From Endozoicomonas sp. ISHI1 (GTDB taxonomy: Bacteria; Pseudomonadota; Gammaproteobacteria; Pseudomonadales; Endozoicomonadaceae), in NCBI RefSeq assembly GCF_024606225.1, contig NZ_JAGRPU010000005.1, positions 62,001 through 126,000 of the forward strand: DNA of 64,000 bases, written 5' to 3'. Under the pieces are notes generated by a model that was not told the DNA's origin, did not search any database, and saw nothing but the letters and a program-made list of their open reading frames with translations. Below, one piece after another: positions 18,900 to 28,392 of the stretch. The position numbers were made by a program, and so were the translations under genes. Each line of letters begins with the position of its first letter. Position 1 is the stretch's first letter.

Positions 18900-19251
18900 G
18901 GATACGATGCCCCAAATAGAATACTTATTTAAAAAATAAGAATAATTATTTATACAAAGTCTTTCAAGACTCGCTTCGGAAATATTCTCTCTCAAACGTG
19001 GTGCCATTCACCCGGAACTTCAAAAAATATCTGAGAATCCTCTCAGACATCTTATGCCCCTTCAGAACGGCAAATCACTTTAGCAGCCGGGTTTCAGCAA
19101 AACAACGCTCAGCACACGGCAAGCAATGTCTACAATGACCATGAGCCCGCTCAGCTGTGCAACTTGATATCGAAACCTGGACTCTTTTCCGCTACTCTCT
19201 GTTCGTAACTCTCCGTTCGTCATTAGTACTCAACACTCAAGGATCCTGTGA
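18900..19251. other. Divergent intergenic region between argC and hemJ
   Basis: About 350 bases holding both promoters. It is AT-rich near argC (around 18920-18955). I see no clear ARG box, terminator or gene. Confidence 0.4.
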
Positions 19252-19674
19252 ATGCTCTGGGTTAAAGCCTTTCATATTATTGCGATGGTCTGCTGGTTTG
19301 CGGCCCTTTTCTACCTGCCAAGACTCTTTGTTTATCATGCCATGAGCGAAGATCAGGTCAGCAATGAACGATTCAAGATCATGGAGCGTAAGCTGTATCG
19401 AGGCATTGCCCTGCCATCCATGGTCGCCACTCTGGTGCTGGGTATCTGGTTACTCCGTTACAACCCGTCCTATTATATGAGCAGTGGCTGGATGCACGCC
19501 AAACTGGCACTGGTGGTTCTGCTCATTGGCTATCACCACATGTGTGGCGCGTTCCTAAAAAAATTTGCCAATAATGCCAACACTAAATCAGACAAGTTCT
19601 ACCGTATTTTTAATGAAGTGCCGGTTCTGTTCCTGATAGGAATTGTCATTCTGGTTGTTGTCCGCCCTTTCTGA
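19252..19674 (+). CDS. hemJ: Protoporphyrinogen oxidase HemJ
   Basis: Four-helix membrane protein (140 residues) that oxidises protoporphyrinogen IX in heme synthesis in bacteria lacking HemG or HemY. The N-terminus KAFHIIAMVCWFAALFYLPR contains the conserved heme-ligating histidine, followed by LFVYH, GWMHAKLALV with the conserved Lys, and the final hydrophobic helix. AAGGA lies eight bases before the ATG. hemJ next to argC is a common gammaproteobacterial arrangement. Confidence 0.93.
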   Translation: MLWVKAFHIIAMVCWFAALFYLPRLFVYHAMSEDQVSNERFKIMERKLYRGIALPSMVATLVLGIWLLRYNPSYYMSSGWMHAKLALVVLLIGYHHMCGAFLKKFANNANTKSDKFYRIFNEVPVLFLIGIVILVVVRPF

Positions 19675-19770
19675 AGGTAAACGACTTGCGTTTCCTGAAT
19701 ACCTGCCGATAAGACGCCCTGAGTGGAGACACCCTGAACAGGTGTTTCCCAGAGCTCAGGGGATCGTGTG

Positions 19771-20598
19771 ATGAAGCGCAAAGATTATAAAATTATTTTT
19801 GAAGGACAGATTCTGCCTGACTTTTCCGAAGCTGAAGTCAGAAATAATCTGGCTCGACTCTTCAATGCCGATGCCCAGCGCATTGACCGTCTATTTTCAG
19901 GCAAACCCTATGCGGTTCGAAAACCTGTCACCAAGAAGGAAGCCCGCAAATACGAAGAAGCCATTAAAAAGGCCGGCGGACAATGTCAGATTATGTCCCT
20001 GGATGGCTCGAAAAAATTGCCTCCCACTGAAGAGAACCACTCATCTATCTTTACTGAAACGCCGTTATCAGGAAGCCCCAGACAAAATAGCAATGAGCCA
20101 TTGCGGCTGTTAAGACGCATCGGACGAAGCCGTTATCTGGCAATGAGCTGGCTGGTGGTGGCTATAGAAGCGATTGCCATTCTGCTGCCTGATTATTTAC
20201 CGATGCTGATCGGCGCAGCCCTGACCATTCAACAGACTGTGTCAATGGCCCTGGGCATTCACATTCTGGCCATCATGCTCACACTTTATCTGGTCATCAC
20301 CCGACTTCATGATATGGATCGGAGCGGCTGGCTGTCGCTATTTCTTGTCATTCCCGTCGTCAACATCCTTTTCCTCTTCTGGCTCAGTATTGGCGCAGGC
20401 ACAAAAGAAAAAAACAACTACGGAGAGCCTCCTCTACCCCCCACCAACCTGACACGTGCACTGGGCATTTATGTTCCCATGTCTTTGATACTTATTGGTG
20501 TCGCGGGCGCTTATCTCTATCAGGAACAACTGGTAGCGTGGATTCAGATGTTGCCCGAAGTCACCTCGGAATGGACAGGCCTTGAGTATCGCGGATAA
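19771..20598 (+). CDS. DUF805-family membrane protein with N-terminal extension
   Basis: A 275-residue protein. Residues 1-110 are soluble, with Lys/Glu-rich helices. From about 120 onward there are four hydrophobic segments and the DUF805 hallmark RLHDMDRSGWLSL followed by GTKEKNNYGEPPLPP. DUF805 proteins are inner-membrane proteins of unknown function. ATG 19771 follows AGGGGA at good spacing; the GTG immediately before it is also in frame. Confidence 0.82.
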   Translation: MKRKDYKIIFEGQILPDFSEAEVRNNLARLFNADAQRIDRLFSGKPYAVRKPVTKKEARKYEEAIKKAGGQCQIMSLDGSKKLPPTEENHSSIFTETPLSGSPRQNSNEPLRLLRRIGRSRYLAMSWLVVAIEAIAILLPDYLPMLIGAALTIQQTVSMALGIHILAIMLTLYLVITRLHDMDRSGWLSLFLVIPVVNILFLFWLSIGAGTKEKNNYGEPPLPPTNLTRALGIYVPMSLILIGVAGAYLYQEQLVAWIQMLPEVTSEWTGLEYRG

Positions 20599-21006
20599 AA
20601 GGCTAAATTACCTTTGTATCCCGAGCAGGTTTTTACGATAGGGTTTGCCTCTCTGCGGACAACCGCCCGTCGAGACTGTAAAAATTCAATAGAAGCATTG
20701 AAAAACAGCATCTGAATACGCATCTTTACGCAGTCCACTGACTTGCTTCAGTGGTTATAATCCTAACTTTTATAATGTCGTCCGTATTCTGACCGGATGT
20801 TCGTCTGGTGAATTGCAAGTTATCTCTATTCACTCCCGGTTTTCGAACATCAAACCAACGGGCCACCATGACGCAAACACTTCAGTATTGCACTCAGCGT
20901 GCTTCAGTGCGCAGAGTGCAATACTGTTGGTAAATACCCCTTCAGGAGGTGACCGGAGTCAATCGGTCGACCTCTCATTGCCCGTATCCTGTTAGGTACT
21001 TTTTCA
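20599..21006. other. Upstream region of ackA
   Basis: About 410 bases presumably holding the ackA-pta promoter. Its one notable element is the long inverted repeat listed separately. No gene is recognisable. Confidence 0.45.
20883..20926 (+). promoter_or_regulatory. Perfect 13-bp inverted repeat in the ackA leader
   Basis: CAGTATTGCACTC (20883-20895) and GAGTGCAATACTG (20914-20926) are perfect inverse complements around an 18-base centre that can itself pair (GCG with CGC). No T-tract follows, so it does not look like a terminator. It could be an operator for a dimeric regulator or a structured leader. It ends 80 bases before ackA. Confidence 0.6.
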
Positions 21007-22194
21007 ATGAGCAAAGATAGCATTCTAGTCATCAACTGCGGCAGCTCATCCCTCAAATTCGCAGTGATCAACCCGACAACGGAAGAAGAGAAAATCAACG
21101 GCATCGCTGAACGCCTGGACAGCAGCGAAGCGGTTCTGCGCTGGAAAATCAACGGAGTAAAAGGCTCTCAGGCGCTGGGATTGGCTGCACACGAAGCAGC
21201 TCTGGAAGCCCTTATTGGCCTTCTGCGTGAAGAAGGTCTGATTGAAGGCATCTCCGCCATTGGTCACCGTGTTGTTCACGGTGGTGAGAAGTTCTCTCAG
21301 TCCTGCCTGGTGACCGATGAAGTTCTGCAAGCCATTGAAGACGGCATAAAGCTGGCCCCTCTGCATAGCCCGGCCAATCTGGCGGGTATTCGTGCTGCTC
21401 AGAAAATTTTCCCGGGCATGCCCAATGTTGTTGTTTTTGATACTGCATTCCACCAAACCATGCCAGCAGAGGCTTACCTCTACCCGATCCCATACAATCT
21501 TTACAAAGAACACGGTGTTCGTCGCTACGGTTTCCACGGGACCAGCTACCGCTATGTCGGTCAGGCTGCTGCCGATATGCTGGGTCTGGACATCAACGAC
21601 AGCAATCTGGTAGTGGCTCATCTGGGTAACGGCGCTTCTGCCTGCGCGATCAAGAATGGTAAGTCAATTGATACCACCATGGGCCTGACACCTCTGGAAG
21701 GTTTGGTTATGGGCACTCGTTCAGGTGATGTTGATCCTAACCTGTTCAACTTCCTCAATAAAACTCTGGGCTATACCCTTGAGGAAGCCACCGACCTCCT
21801 GAATAAGAAGAGCGGCCTGTTGGGTCTGTCTGAAATGGACAGCGACTGTCGTGTTATTGAAGACGCTGCAGCTGAAGGTAATGAGCGTGCCCAACTGACT
21901 CTGGATGTTTTCTGCCACGTTCTGGCTGAGAAAGTAGCTGGTTTTGCTGCGGCCATGGGTAAGATTGATGCCCTGGTATTCACCGGCGGTATCGGAGAGA
22001 ACTCCAGTGTCATTCGCAAGAACGTCATTGAACGTCTGAGCATTTTCGGCTTCGAGGTAGATGAAAAGCTCAATGATGAAACTTTCCGGGGCAAGAGCGG
22101 TGTAATTACTCAGGAGGGATCTACGGTTGCAATGGTAGTTACCACCAACGAAGAGCTGATGATTTCCCGTGACACTCAGGCCCTGATCGCCTGA
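21007..22194 (+). CDS. ackA: Acetate kinase
   Basis: Interconverts acetyl phosphate plus ADP with acetate plus ATP. The 395-residue protein has the ASKHA-fold signatures: VINCGSSSLKFAV at the start, GHRVVHGGEKF, FDTAFHQTMP, RRYGFHGTSYRYV, HLGNGASACAI, MGTRSGDVDP and FTGGIGENSSVIRK. It is followed 66 bases later by pta on the same strand, the usual overflow-metabolism operon. Confidence 0.97.
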   Translation: MSKDSILVINCGSSSLKFAVINPTTEEEKINGIAERLDSSEAVLRWKINGVKGSQALGLAAHEAALEALIGLLREEGLIEGISAIGHRVVHGGEKFSQSCLVTDEVLQAIEDGIKLAPLHSPANLAGIRAAQKIFPGMPNVVVFDTAFHQTMPAEAYLYPIPYNLYKEHGVRRYGFHGTSYRYVGQAAADMLGLDINDSNLVVAHLGNGASACAIKNGKSIDTTMGLTPLEGLVMGTRSGDVDPNLFNFLNKTLGYTLEEATDLLNKKSGLLGLSEMDSDCRVIEDAAAEGNERAQLTLDVFCHVLAEKVAGFAAAMGKIDALVFTGGIGENSSVIRKNVIERLSIFGFEVDEKLNDETFRGKSGVITQEGSTVAMVVTTNEELMISRDTQALIA

Positions 22195-22260
22195 TTCAGC
22201 CTGGGGTCTGTTTTAAGGCCCCATGTTTGACTTGTTTGCAAACATTTCCGGAGCTGCATT

Positions 22261-24357
22261 ATGCGTACGTTTTTTCTGGCCCCCACCCGCTATGGAGTCG
22301 GCCTGACTTCAGTCTCTCTGGGTCTGGTGCGGGCACTGGACACCCTTGGCCTGAGGGTAAAATTCTTCAAACCTATTGCCCAGCTGCACACGACGGACAA
22401 AGGACCTGAGCGTTCTACACGACTGGCTCAGCGTATTATGGACCATGAGCCACCAACACCGATTACCACCCAAAAGGTTGAAAACTTGCTGGGAGACAAT
22501 AAGGGTGATGAGATTATGGAAGAGATTGTCGCTCTGTTCGACGATGCTTCCGAAGGCGCTGAAGTCGTCGTGGTTGAAGGCCTGGTTCCTACCCGTGACA
22601 TGCCTTATGCCAACCGCCTTAACAGCGATATGGCCAGAACACTGAACGCCGACATAATTTTGGTTTCAGAACCCGGCAAGGATTCTCTGGAAGATGTTGC
22701 AGACAAACTGGAAATTGCCGCCGACAGCTTCGGTGGCATCAAAAACCCCAATGTCATCGGTTATATCCTGAACAAGCTGGACAAAGAGCTGGTTGAACAA
22801 CTGACTGAAGATCATCAATTCAGACCCTTGCCCGAGTTCTCTCGCAAGAATTTCCTGCCTCTGGGCTACATCAGCTATAACCCTCAACTGAGCTCACATC
22901 GTACTCTGGATATTGCCCGCCACCTGGGTTGTGAAGTCATTAACGAAGGTGACATTGCCCAGCGTCGTGTCAATTCCTACACGCTAAGTGCCAGAACTCC
23001 CAGCAACATGATTCATCACCTGAAGCCCGGTAATTTGATCATTACTGCCGGCGACCGTGATGACATCGTTCTGGCGACCTCAATGGCAGCCTCCAACGGT
23101 GTTCCCTTGCCCGGACTGTTACTCACCAGTGGTATCAGAATGTCCAGCGCTGTCCGGGAACTCTGCACCAAAGCCTTTTCTACAGGCTTGCCGGTCCTGA
23201 TGACTGAGGATGATTCCTATACGACTGCTACCCGTCTGGATCGCATGAGTGATGAGTTACCTTTGGACGACATGGAACGTATTGAAAAGGTGATGAACAC
23301 CATTGCCGAGAATCTTAATAACAGTTGGTTCAAGCAGCACTGCGGAAGCCTGACAGAGCGTCGCCTGTCACCTCCAGCATTCCGCTACAGTCTGGTGCAA
23401 CAGGCAAAAGCCGCACGTAAACGCATCGTTCTGCCAGAGGGCGATGAACCAAGAACCATCCAGGCTGCCATCATCTGTCAGGAGCGTGGCATTGCCGAGT
23501 GTATCCTGCTGGGTAACCGTGAAGTCATTGAACAGGTTGCTCGTGATAACGGTTTTGATCTGCCGGAAGGGCTGATTATTATGGACCCCAGGAGTATCAG
23601 CCAACGTTACATTGAGCCCATGGTCGAACTGCGCAAGCATAAAGGTCTGAATGCCCCTATGGCAGAAGCTCAGCTGGAAGATACGGTGGTTCTGGGCACC
23701 ATGATGCTGGCTATGGACGAGGTGGATGGACTGGTTTCCGGCGCCGTCCACACTACTGCCAATACCATCCGCCCGGCTTTTCAGCTGATTAAACCGAAAA
23801 AAGACGCCGGAGGACTTGTATCTTCCGTCTTCTTCATGCTGCTGCCCGACCAGGTTCTGGTATACGGCGACTGTGCCGTTAATCCAAACCCTGACGCAGA
23901 AGCTCTGGCTAACATTGCCATTCAGAGTGCCGACTCTGCCAAGGCCTTTGGTATTGAGCCACGCATCGCGATGATCAGCTACTCCACAGGCTCTTCAGGT
24001 ATCGGCGCAGACGTTGAACGTGTTCGCAATGCCACCCAGCTGGTACGCGAGAAGCGCCCGGATCTGGTCGTTGATGGCCCGTTACAATATGACGCAGCGT
24101 CTGTAGAATCTGTTGCCAAGAGCAAGGCGCCCGATTCAGACGTTGCTGGTCGTGCAACTGTCTTCGTGTTTCCTGATCTCAATACAGGTAATACCACGTA
24201 CAAGGCTGTGCAGCGCAGCGCCAACGTCATCAGCGTGGGCCCAATGCTACAGGGCCTGAACAAGCCGGTGAATGACCTGTCCCGCGGCGCTCTGGTGGAC
24301 GATATTGTCTACACAATTGCTCTCACCGCCATTCAGGCTGCCGCCAAAAAAGCCTGA
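22261..24357 (+). CDS. pta: Phosphate acetyltransferase
   Basis: Converts acetyl-CoA and phosphate to acetyl phosphate, partner of AckA. At 698 residues it is the long, three-part form found in enterics. The N-terminal CobQ/BioD-like domain starts FFLAPTRYGVGLTSVSLGLV, a DRTGG-like middle region follows (to about 340), and the catalytic C-terminal domain contains VLPEGDEPRTIQAA, GLVSGAVHTTANTIRP and ISYSTGSSG. The long form is usually allosterically controlled through its N-terminus. Confidence 0.97.
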   Translation: MRTFFLAPTRYGVGLTSVSLGLVRALDTLGLRVKFFKPIAQLHTTDKGPERSTRLAQRIMDHEPPTPITTQKVENLLGDNKGDEIMEEIVALFDDASEGAEVVVVEGLVPTRDMPYANRLNSDMARTLNADIILVSEPGKDSLEDVADKLEIAADSFGGIKNPNVIGYILNKLDKELVEQLTEDHQFRPLPEFSRKNFLPLGYISYNPQLSSHRTLDIARHLGCEVINEGDIAQRRVNSYTLSARTPSNMIHHLKPGNLIITAGDRDDIVLATSMAASNGVPLPGLLLTSGIRMSSAVRELCTKAFSTGLPVLMTEDDSYTTATRLDRMSDELPLDDMERIEKVMNTIAENLNNSWFKQHCGSLTERRLSPPAFRYSLVQQAKAARKRIVLPEGDEPRTIQAAIICQERGIAECILLGNREVIEQVARDNGFDLPEGLIIMDPRSISQRYIEPMVELRKHKGLNAPMAEAQLEDTVVLGTMMLAMDEVDGLVSGAVHTTANTIRPAFQLIKPKKDAGGLVSSVFFMLLPDQVLVYGDCAVNPNPDAEALANIAIQSADSAKAFGIEPRIAMISYSTGSSGIGADVERVRNATQLVREKRPDLVVDGPLQYDAASVESVAKSKAPDSDVAGRATVFVFPDLNTGNTTYKAVQRSANVISVGPMLQGLNKPVNDLSRGALVDDIVYTIALTAIQAAAKKA

Positions 24358-24371
24358 TTCTGCCATTGATC

Positions 24372-24394
24372 GGGAGAGTCAAAATGTCTCTCCC
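24372..24394 (+). terminator. Probable terminator of ackA-pta
   Basis: GGGAGAG (24372-24378) and CTCTCCC (24388-24394) form a 7-bp stem 15 bases after the pta stop. The following bases (ATCTTATG) are only moderately T-rich. Confidence 0.5.
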
Positions 24395-24562
24395 ATCTTA
24401 TGTTCAGATCCAACATTTCATCTCATCGTCGTATTTTCATTCAGCCTTCGTCATTATTACTCTGGTCAAAACCTTTTGACTCCCGGCAACGCGAAGTAAC
24501 ACATAACTGTCACACTTCTTGCATACCATTTAGATGAATATTCATTCAAGTAAGGAGACAAA

Positions 24563-24904
24563 ATGTCGACATTGGATCATTACGCCCTGGAGAAAATAAC
24601 GAAAGTAGAGAAATTAACAATGAAACTTCATCTTAATACAGAGTCAACCGTCACTTGCAGCAGCTGCGGACATTCCGAAACTGAAACCATGCCACTGGAC
24701 GCCTGCGTCTACCTCTATGAATGCAGAAGCTGTAAAAACCTGATGACTCCACAAAGAGGTGACTGCTGTATCTTCTGTTCTCGCGGCACTCACCCCTGCC
24801 CGACCAGCCAGAAAGAAAGCAGAAGCTATCGAGTGATCCGCAAGCAAGAGCAAGCAGCTCTGGAATCCTCACACTATGAGAAAAACCAATCAATGGCAGG
24901 ATGA
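24563..24904 (+). CDS. GDCCxC-type cysteine-rich protein
   Basis: A 113-residue protein with paired cysteines: CSSCGHSETE near 32-41, YECRSC near 52-57, and GDCCIFCSRGTHPCP near 66-80. The GDCCxxC motif and the CxxC upstream match the small GDCCVxC family, some members of which contain selenocysteine; here the positions are ordinary cysteines. Function is unknown; metal binding or thiol chemistry is likely. The strong AAGGAG before ATG 24563 supports this start over the internal ATG at 24620. Confidence 0.8.
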   Translation: MSTLDHYALEKITKVEKLTMKLHLNTESTVTCSSCGHSETETMPLDACVYLYECRSCKNLMTPQRGDCCIFCSRGTHPCPTSQKESRSYRVIRKQEQAALESSHYEKNQSMAG

Positions 24905-24984
24905 CCTGTCTGCCGACCCAAGAACGAGCCAGTGAAACCGACAACTCATTTCAGAACAGCGTCGGTACACTGGCTTTTAAATAT

Positions 24985-25647
24985 TCATTGGTGTTTGGGA
25001 TCCGGTATCAGATTTATCTCTACCCGTCTGTTCAGCGCACGCCCCTGCATGGTGCTGTTATCACCAATAGGATTTGAGGCACCCGCACCAGAGTATGTAA
25101 TGCGGGATCCGGCAACCCCCTGGTACATCAGATAGTCTGCCACACTTCTGGCCCGATCCTCAGAGAGAGGTCGATTAATTTTGTCTCCACCGGTGCTGTC
25201 GGTATAGCCAACGACTTCGACCAGGTTCTTATCGAACTCCTTGACGACCTTGGCAACAGAACCCAGAACAGGGTAGAAACTGGACTTGATCGCTGACTTA
25301 TTGGTATCAAACGTGATGTTAGAGGGCATGATTAACTTGAGGTTATCTCCATCCCGGCGCACCTGAACACCGGTTCCTTCCAGCTCTTTTCTGAGCGCTG
25401 CTTCCTGCCTGTCCGTGTAATAACCGTAACCGGCTCCGGCCGCACCACCAATTGCAGCGCCCTCCAGAGCCCCTTCGCCACCACCGATCAAACCACCAAT
25501 AACAGCACCGGTAACAGCACCAATGCCACCGTACGCGGTGGTTTTGTTGACTTCCTTCTCACCGGTGTAAGGGTTAGTCGTATGACAACCCGCCACGATT
25601 GCAGCGACGGCAACGACCAAAGACATTCTTTTTAGCTGCATCATCAT
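24985..25647 (-). CDS. OmpA-family outer-membrane lipoprotein, YiaD-like
   Basis: A 220-residue lipoprotein anchoring the outer membrane to peptidoglycan. The signal peptide ends at a lipobox (VAAIVAGC, Cys near 21). A glycine-zipper stretch follows (GGIGAVTGAVIGGLIGGGEG, about 40-60). The C-terminal OmpA domain (about 100-215) has NITFDTNKSAI, VVGYTDSTGG, LSEDRARSVADYL and NRRVEI, the peptidoglycan-binding hallmarks. ATG 25647 is preferred because AGGAG is eight bases upstream. It lies 11 bases after the hydrolase gene, so the two are co-transcribed. Confidence 0.92.
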   Translation of the reverse strand: MMMQLKRMSLVVAVAAIVAGCHTTNPYTGEKEVNKTTAYGGIGAVTGAVIGGLIGGGEGALEGAAIGGAAGAGYGYYTDRQEAALRKELEGTGVQVRRDGDNLKLIMPSNITFDTNKSAIKSSFYPVLGSVAKVVKEFDKNLVEVVGYTDSTGGDKINRPLSEDRARSVADYLMYQGVAGSRITYSGAGASNPIGDNSTMQGRALNRRVEINLIPDPKHQ

Positions 25648-25658
25648 GTTCACTTCTC

Positions 25659-26324
25659 CTAGCCGCGAATAATGCTGTTTTCCCGGATTTCTTCGCCAAT
25701 ACAGGTATCCGGACCATGACCTGTAACCACAGTGGTCACCTCATCCAAAGTGTACAGACGATCACGAATGGACTTCTCTATTGCCTTGAAGTCTCCACCC
25801 CAGAGATCAGTTCTACCGATTGAACGACGGAACAGTGTGTCTCCGGCGATCAATAGATTCTCTTTATCAAAGTGAAAACACATGGAACCCGGAGTATGTC
25901 CGGGCGTATGCATCGCCACTCCCCCACAACAAGGCAGCTCTTGATCATCATTCAGCCAGTAATCAGGATCTGGAACAGGATTATAAGGCACACCAAACAT
26001 ACGACACTGTGTTTCGAGATTATCCCAGAGGAATTTATCTTCTTTGTGAAGATGAATAGGGGCACCGGTCTTTTTCTTGATTTCGCCACTGGCCAGGAAA
26101 TGATCCAAATGAGCATGAGTATGAATCAACGCTACTGATTTTAGTCCGTGAGTCTCCAACTTGGCAAGGATGAGATCAGGATCACCACCAGGGTCGATCA
26201 CGATGGCTTTTTTGGTGATGGGGTCACCAATGATGGTGCAGTTACACTGCAAAGGCCCCACAGGAAATGTCTCTTTTATCAGTGATGGATTCCGCTCGGT
26301 CATGCTAATCGCCCCAAAACTCAT
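25659..26324 (-). CDS. MBL-fold metallohydrolase, YcbL/glyoxalase II-like
   Basis: A 221-residue metallo-beta-lactamase-fold hydrolase. The zinc motif HTHAHLDH lies near residue 68, the third-histidine motif MHTPGHTPGSM near 138, the bridging Asp in IAGDTLFRRSIGRTD near 160, and the last His in VVTGHGPDT. The compact size and GRTDLWGGD match type II glyoxalases of the YcbL group, which hydrolyse thioesters such as S-lactoylglutathione. An alternative start is ATG 26303. The OmpA-like gene follows closely on the same strand. Confidence 0.9.
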   Translation of the reverse strand: MSFGAISMTERNPSLIKETFPVGPLQCNCTIIGDPITKKAIVIDPGGDPDLILAKLETHGLKSVALIHTHAHLDHFLASGEIKKKTGAPIHLHKEDKFLWDNLETQCRMFGVPYNPVPDPDYWLNDDQELPCCGGVAMHTPGHTPGSMCFHFDKENLLIAGDTLFRRSIGRTDLWGGDFKAIEKSIRDRLYTLDEVTTVVTGHGPDTCIGEEIRENSIIRG

Positions 26325-26419
26325 GACCGAACATTCTAAAACAGAGTGTGGGTACTGTGCATTATCTGTTTAATCCTTTGACAGAGACACAATAATGCCC
26401 CTGTCGCACTCATTCACTC

Positions 26420-26668
26420 TCAGGGAAGCTTCAATAATACTTTCATTCGTCCACGACCTTGATTCACAGAAACACTCAGCCGCAGGCTGGCGTGAGCACC
26501 TCGCACATTCAGTCTGGTCAATGAACTGCCAATTATCAGCCGCCTCATGGCGACATCATCTGGAAACCCGCCAACAATCGGGTAGGGAAAGCAGGGTTCT
26601 CTGTCATAAGAATCCTGATCTTCCTCAAAGTCTTCCAGTAAATCGGGCAAATCAAAACGGAGAGCCAT
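26420..26668 (-). CDS. Small acidic protein of unknown function (82 aa)
   Basis: An 82-residue product beginning MALRFDLPDLLEDFEEDQDS and ending in a basic, Ser/Arg-rich segment. GGAGG lies seven bases before ATG 26668, an excellent ribosome-binding site and the main reason for calling the gene. No family recognised. It sits 95 bases upstream of the hydrolase gene on the same strand. Confidence 0.55.
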   Translation of the reverse strand: MALRFDLPDLLEDFEEDQDSYDREPCFPYPIVGGFPDDVAMRRLIIGSSLTRLNVRGAHASLRLSVSVNQGRGRMKVLLKLP

Positions 26669-26899
26669 GATTAAACCTCCAGAGGCAGCCATCATTGGAA
26701 AGTGCCAGGCCAGGAGCTTGAACGAAGATTCCCCCGCACTTTAATACTGACCATCCTGACCGGATAGCACGTGAAATTGTAGACAAACTCCAGAGATGGC
26801 ATGAATCTTTTTAGAGCCGACTGGAACAAAATAACCAATTACCAAATTTTACAGCCCTGCCCAGTCCTCAAACACTGATTGTGATTTGGGCTTCGCCCT

Positions 26900-28207
26900 C
26901 TAACGGATGGATTCCACAACCTTACCAATCGCTTTGCACAAGGTATCCAGGTCTTTATCTGAAATGATATAAGGTGGCATCACATAAACCAGCTTACCGA
27001 AAGGCCTGACCCATACTCCTTGTTCAGGAAAACGGGGTTGAATTTCAGACATGATTACCGGCTCTTTCAACTCAACCACACCGATGGCCCCCAAAACCCG
27101 GACGTTATCCACCGTCTCCAGATCATTACAGGGAGAAAGTCCGTCCCATAATTTTTTCTCTATATTGGCCACCTGACTGACCCACTCACCTGTGGATAAA
27201 ATATCCATGCTAGCCACACCGGCTGCACAAGCCAGAGGATTAGCCATGAAAGTGGGACCGTGCATGATCGGGCCAGAGGCACAGATAGTCTTACTGACTT
27301 CTTCAGTGCACATCACAGCGGATAGCGTCATATAGCCACCGGTCAGGGCCTTACCTACACACATGATGTCCGGGATCACACCAGCGTGTTCGCAGGCAAA
27401 CATTTTCCCGGTTCGACCAAAACCCGTGGCAATCTCATCATGAATCAGCAAGACTTCATGCTCGTCGCAAAGCGCTCTGACTTTTTTCAGAAAATCGGGG
27501 GAGTAGAAGTGCATACCGCCAGCCCCCTGAACGATAGGCTCTATGATAACCGCAGCCACCTGAAGACTCAGGGACTCCAGTTCAGAGCGAAACGTCTCAA
27601 TGTGGTGGTCTTCCAATATCTCATAAAAGCCACAGCCGGGCCGGGGTACAAAATGATGTTCAGGAAGAATACCGGTAAACAAATGATGCATACCATTGTC
27701 AGGATCACACACAGCCATACCGCCGGTCGTATCGCCAAAGTAACCGCCTTTGAATGTCAGCAGCTTGTTCTTGTGAATCTCGCCTTTGCACTGCCAATAC
27801 TGCATAGCCATCTTGATGGCTACTTCTATGGCGACAGATCCTGAATCTGCAAAAAACACAGTTTTGATCGGTTCGGGCGTAAGGGCAACCAGTCTGCGAG
27901 ACAGTTCAATGGCGGGTTTGTGGGTCAGTCCACCGAACATGACATGGGACATTGAATCGACCTGATCCTTAATGGCTTGATTCATAACCGGATGGTTATA
28001 GCCATGGACCATACTCCACCAGGACGACATTCCATCAATCACTTCCCGGCCATCACTCAAGAGAAGCCTGACCCCTGAGGCACTTTCAACAGCAAACAGT
28101 TCATACTGGCTGGGCGTTGTCCCGTAAGGGTGCCAGATATGCCGGGCATCAAACTCAAGATCAGACTGTGTGATGGTACGATCCACAATGGGCTCCAACG
28201 TCTTCAA
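26900..28207 (-). CDS. bioA: Adenosylmethionine-8-amino-7-oxononanoate aminotransferase
   Basis: PLP enzyme converting KAPA to DAPA in biotin synthesis, with S-adenosylmethionine as amino donor. BioA hallmarks are [12 protein letters not shown] near the N-terminus, [43 protein letters not shown], and the PLP lysine in [16 protein letters not shown]. At 435 residues it has the family length. The start codon appears to be TTG with no good ribosome-binding site, so the first residues are uncertain. No other bio genes are nearby and no BirA operator was visible upstream. Confidence 0.94.
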   Translation of the reverse strand: MKTLEPIVDRTITQSDLEFDARHIWHPYGTTPSQYELFAVESASGVRLLLSDGREVIDGMSSWWSMVHGYNHPVMNQAIKDQVDSMSHVMFGGLTHKPAIELSRRLVALTPEPIKTVFFADSGSVAIEVAIKMAMQYWQCKGEIHKNKLLTFKGGYFGDTTGGMAVCDPDNGMHHLFTGILPEHHFVPRPGCGFYEILEDHHIETFRSELESLSLQVAAVIIEPIVQGAGGMHFYSPDFLKKVRALCDEHEVLLIHDEIATGFGRTGKMFACEHAGVIPDIMCVGKALTGGYMTLSAVMCTEEVSKTICASGPIMHGPTFMANPLACAAGVASMDILSTGEWVSQVANIEKKLWDGLSPCNDLETVDNVRVLGAIGVVELKEPVIMSEIQPRFPEQGVWVRPFGKLVYVMPPYIISDKDLDTLCKAIGKVVESIR

Positions 28208-28392
28208 ATATTCAGAAAACTACGAATAATATGCCAATTCAACACAACAATTCACCGATAACGGCCCAACACAAACCATTTCACAGAATTTGACTGAACA
28301 CTGAATCGCCTCGAGAAATGAGTTACAATTCCCAACTAACTCATTATTTTTCTTCATCCACTTTTCTCAAACCAAAGTAGAACCAGAACCCA

